A stretch of DNA of 7,373 bases from the NCBI GenBank assembly GCA_017472375.1, contig JAFUQL010000203.1, forward strand, positions 1 through 7,373, read 5' to 3'. The stretch's first letter is position 1. Every line of letters starts with the position of its first letter. The DNA comes from Oscillospiraceae bacterium (GTDB taxonomy: Bacteria > Bacillota > Clostridia > Oscillospirales > Ruminococcaceae). The notes beneath the pieces were generated by a model. That model was not told the DNA's origin. It saw only the letters and a list, made by a program, of their open reading frames with translations, and searched no databases. This document shows positions 4,894-7,373 of this stretch, piece by piece. The position numbers were made by a program, and so were the translations under genes.

Positions 4894-7373
4894 TCACAGG
4901 CTGCGCAGGGGCACATCCAGCTCGGTGCGCAGCCAGAAGCTGTAGATGGTACATTTCACCACCGGCAGAGGCGAAAAGCGCCTGCCCAGTGCCCGCGCAT
5001 ACAGCCGGAGCTGCTTTTCGTAGGCAGCCACCAGCCGCTCGGCGCTCTTGCCCCGGTCGGTCTTGTAGTCCACGATCTCAACGCCCTCGCCGGTGACCAG
5101 GACCAGATCGGCCACGCCCTGGATGAGCACGGTATCCCGCTGCGGATCAAGCTGCGCCTTGTCGGCATCGCTCTCCACCAGAGCTGCAGCAGGCACCGCG
5201 CTGATGAAGTCGTATTCCCGCAGCACCCGGTCTGCCTGCTGAATGCGGCGGTACAGCCCGCTTTGGAAAAAGTGTTCCAGCGCGGGCCAGTCCAGCTTTT
5301 CGGCGGTGTCGGCAGCCATCAGCTCCAGTTCCACCTGGCGGCGTACCTCTGCCTGCAGGTCGCGACCGGCCAGTGCAAGATCGGCGTGCTGCAAAAAGGC
5401 GTGGGTGGCGGTGCCCTTTTCGGCTCCGGTCATGCCGTCCTTCTGCATAAAGGCCGGCCGCTCCATATGCACCTCGTCGTTTCTGTGCACCAGCCCGGTG
5501 ACGCTCACCTTGGCGGCAAGGCCGGTGCGCACCGCATGCGGATACCGCCAGGCAAAGCCCTCGGCCAGGGCCGCGGCCAGCTGGGCATCCGGCACGGCGT
5601 TACGGGTGTCCTCGCGCAGCTCCGGGGCTGCTTCCGGCTCCTGTGCCATACGGATCTCCAGCGGCCACTCGCCGCAGCCGGCGGCCTCCCGGTATTCCTT
5701 CGGAAGCAGATCCTGCAGCAGGCCGCTCTCCCGGTTGCTCAGTGCGGCGGCGACCGCCCAGTCGCCGGGGCAGCGGGGCTGGGAGAGCGTTCTTCTCACC
5801 TCCAGTGCATGCTGCACCAGCTTGCCTGTCTCACCGCCCTTTACCGGGACGGACAGGATCAGCCGATCCTTCGCGCGGGTGAGGGCCACATAGAACACCC
5901 GCATCTCCTCACTGATCGACTCGGTGCGGATGCAACGGGCCACCTGCACATACCGCAGGGTGGCATAGGTGCCGCCGGGGCCGCGCAGCTTCAGACCGAT
6001 GCCCCACTCGGGGTGGAACAGCACCGGTTTCGCAGCATCCTGCAGGTTGAACTGCTTGCTCATGCGGGCATAGAACACCACCGGGAATTCCAGCCCCTTG
6101 GAGCCGTGCACCGTCATGACCGACACACAGCCCGGCCGGCTGACCGCGCCGCTGCCGCTCACCGCGCCCTGCTCAGCCAGCGCATCCAGGCGGCGCACCA
6201 GTTCGGCCAGGCCCTGGCCGCCAAGGCTGCAGCACAGGTCCACAAAGCGCTGCAGTTCATCCCGCCGGGCCTCGCCCCCAGGCATGGCGCCCGCCAGCGC
6301 GGCGTAGCCGGTGCGTGCAAGGATCTCATCCAGCAGGCGGTCCACCGGCAGGGTACGGGCCAGATCCCGCAGGCCGCTGAGCCAGTGGTAAAAGGCCTCC
6401 GCCTTGGCCTCCGCCCCGGTGACCGGGGCAGTGCTGCGGGGACCAGGGTCAGATTGCACGCCATTATCCACAGCCGGCGGCGCTGCCTGCGGCTCCTCGG
6501 GCGGCAGGATCGCCCGGTACAGGCTGCCGCCGGGGCGCGCCGCCCGCAGGGCGGTCAGCTCGGTGTTGGTCATACCGCCCAGCGGGCTGAGCAGCACGCT
6601 GGCCAGTGCCACATCCTGCGCAGGGTTGTCCAGCACGCGCAGCAGGTTCACCAGCGGGCGCAGCACCGGAGAATCCAGCAGATCCTCCCGGGTGTTGCAG
6701 CAGGCCCGCAGGCCGTTTTCCTCCAGCGCGGCGGTGTATTCTTCCACGCCGTTCCAGCTCCGCAGCAGGATGGCGAAGTCCTCGGGGCGGCAGGGGCGGG
6801 TGTCCCCGCCGTCCCGCACCCGGAACCCGCTGTTCAGCATCTCCCGGATCCGGGCCGCTGTGTAGCCCGCATCGCTGCTGCCGTCCACCAGGCACAGTTC
6901 ACAGCCGCCCCGGTAATCCGCCGGCGCGGGGGGCTGGGCGAGCTGTTCTCCGTGGTCGTATCGGTAGTTCACACCGCCGACCTCCCCGGTCATCACCTCG
7001 CCCATGATGCCGTTGATTGCCTCAATGACCCCCGGCGCACTGCGAAAGTTGTTGTTCATCATAATGCGCCAGCCCTTCAGAGCCCGGGCCGGGCCGGCCC
7101 CGCCCACCCCGAAGTCCGGCTGCGGATCTGGTTCGGTGCGGAGACTGTAGTCCCTGAAGTCCCGCTTTTTCTCCTGGAACACAGTGGGGTCGGCCTGGCG
7201 GAAGCGGTAGATGCTCTGCTTCATATCGCCCACCAGGAACAGATTTGACCCATCGGGGGCGGCAAGACAGCGATAGAGGGTATCCTGCAGGCGGTTGGTG
7301 TCCTGATACTCGTCCACCATCACCGCCCGGTATTCGCCGCGGATCTGCGCCGCCAGCGGGGTGGGCTTCTCCC
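4894..7373 (-). CDS. addA: ATP-dependent helicase/nuclease subunit A, C-terminal 825 residues; 5' part outside window
   Basis: UvrD/RecB-type 3'-5' helicase fused to a RecB-like nuclease; with AddB it resects double-strand breaks for RecA. The frame is open to the window edge and enters just before motif II (EKPTPLAAQIRGEYRA, then VDEYQDTN), so the Walker A region is missing; full AddA is about 1200 residues. Motifs in order: VDEYQDTN (near 7300), LVGDMKQSIYRFRQADP (near 7220), NNNFRS (near 7050), MTVHGSKGLEFPVVF (near 6100), EEMRVFYVALTRAKDRL (near 5890). The nuclease domain shows IQGVADLVL and VDYKTDRGKS (near 5115-5045), followed by YEKQLRLYARAL, with the expected catalytic Asp and Asp-Tyr-Lys. 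A Pro/Ala/Ser-rich stretch at about 6501-6421 looks like an inserted linker. No terminator follows the stop, so transcripts may run into the infC leader. Confidence 0.96.
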   Translation of the reverse strand, partial: EKPTPLAAQIRGEYRAVMVDEYQDTNRLQDTLYRCLAAPDGSNLFLVGDMKQSIYRFRQADPTVFQEKKRDFRDYSLRTEPDPQPDFGVGGAGPARALKGWRIMMNNNFRSAPGVIEAINGIMGEVMTGEVGGVNYRYDHGEQLAQPPAPADYRGGCELCLVDGSSDAGYTAARIREMLNSGFRVRDGGDTRPCRPEDFAILLRSWNGVEEYTAALEENGLRACCNTREDLLDSPVLRPLVNLLRVLDNPAQDVALASVLLSPLGGMTNTELTALRAARPGGSLYRAILPPEEPQAAPPAVDNGVQSDPGPRSTAPVTGAEAKAEAFYHWLSGLRDLARTLPVDRLLDEILARTGYAALAGAMPGGEARRDELQRFVDLCCSLGGQGLAELVRRLDALAEQGAVSGSGAVSRPGCVSVMTVHGSKGLEFPVVFYARMSKQFNLQDAAKPVLFHPEWGIGLKLRGPGGTYATLRYVQVARCIRTESISEEMRVFYVALTRAKDRLILSVPVKGGETGKLVQHALEVRRTLSQPRCPGDWAVAAALSNRESGLLQDLLPKEYREAAGCGEWPLEIRMAQEPEAAPELREDTRNAVPDAQLAAALAEGFAWRYPHAVRTGLAAKVSVTGLVHRNDEVHMERPAFMQKDGMTGAEKGTATHAFLQHADLALAGRDLQAEVRRQVELELMAADTAEKLDWPALEHFFQSGLYRRIQQADRVLREYDFISAVPAAALVESDADKAQLDPQRDTVLIQGVADLVLVTGEGVEIVDYKTDRGKSAERLVAAYEKQLRLYARALGRRFSPLPVVKCTIYSFWLRTELDVPLRSL

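Noticed and set aside
4882..4909. 7-bp inverted repeat CCTGCGC/GCGCAGG around the addA stop codon as a terminator
   Set aside because: The minus strand continues with an A-run, not a T-run, and the 14-nt loop is long. The T-run on the plus strand precedes the hairpin, so it fits neither direction.
4840..7248. Plus-strand open frame of about 800 codons opposite addA
   Set aside because: AddA motifs read cleanly on the minus strand over the whole length. The His/Gln/Ala-rich plus-strand product is a typical shadow of a GC-rich gene.

Overview
This is a housekeeping segment of a GC-rich Firmicutes chromosome. The protein set, the gene order dprA-topA and infC-rpmI-rplT followed by an rRNA methylase gene, and the strong preference for G or C at third codon positions suggest a gut clostridium of the Oscillospiraceae/Ruminococcaceae (Faecalibacterium, Gemmiger, Subdoligranulum type). 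The genus is inferred from general character, not from a search. All genes lie on the minus strand, so transcription runs from high to low coordinates. I saw no mobile elements, tRNAs, rRNAs or CRISPR arrays.

Layout in transcription order. (1) 7373-4894: the C-terminal part of addA, helicase-nuclease subunit A of the AddAB double-strand-break repair complex. (2) 4893-4621: a regulatory region with an A/T-rich UP-like island, a near-consensus sigma-A promoter (TTGACA, 17 bp, TATAGT), and a leader of about 190 nt. The leader ends in an intrinsic terminator about 40 nt before infC. (3) 4620-3447: the operon infC (IF3), rpmI (L35), rplT (L20). The infC start is best read as a non-canonical AUC. 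(4) 3420-3383: an intrinsic terminator after rplT. (5) 3334-1464: a SPOUT RNA 2'-O-methyltransferase (RlmP/YsgA type), then dprA two bases later. (6) 1463-1264: a gap packed with short inverted repeats. (7) 1263-1: the N-terminal 421 residues of topA, cut by the window edge.

The genes fall into two themes: translation and ribosome assembly (IF3, L35, L20, rRNA methylase), and DNA processing (AddA, DprA, TopA). The most informative part is the infC leader. A 10-pair antiterminator can form between 4786-4777 and the 5' arm of the terminator. A competing local hairpin uses the same upstream strand. This is the logic of the L20-controlled leaders known from Bacillus. The leader also holds a perfect AAGGAGG followed, eight bases later, by a 17-codon frame that opens with AUA and whose stop codon lies at the foot of the terminator. 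Both this frame and infC would start at codons that IF3 discriminates against, which suggests a second, IF3-sensing input. That second part is a hypothesis.
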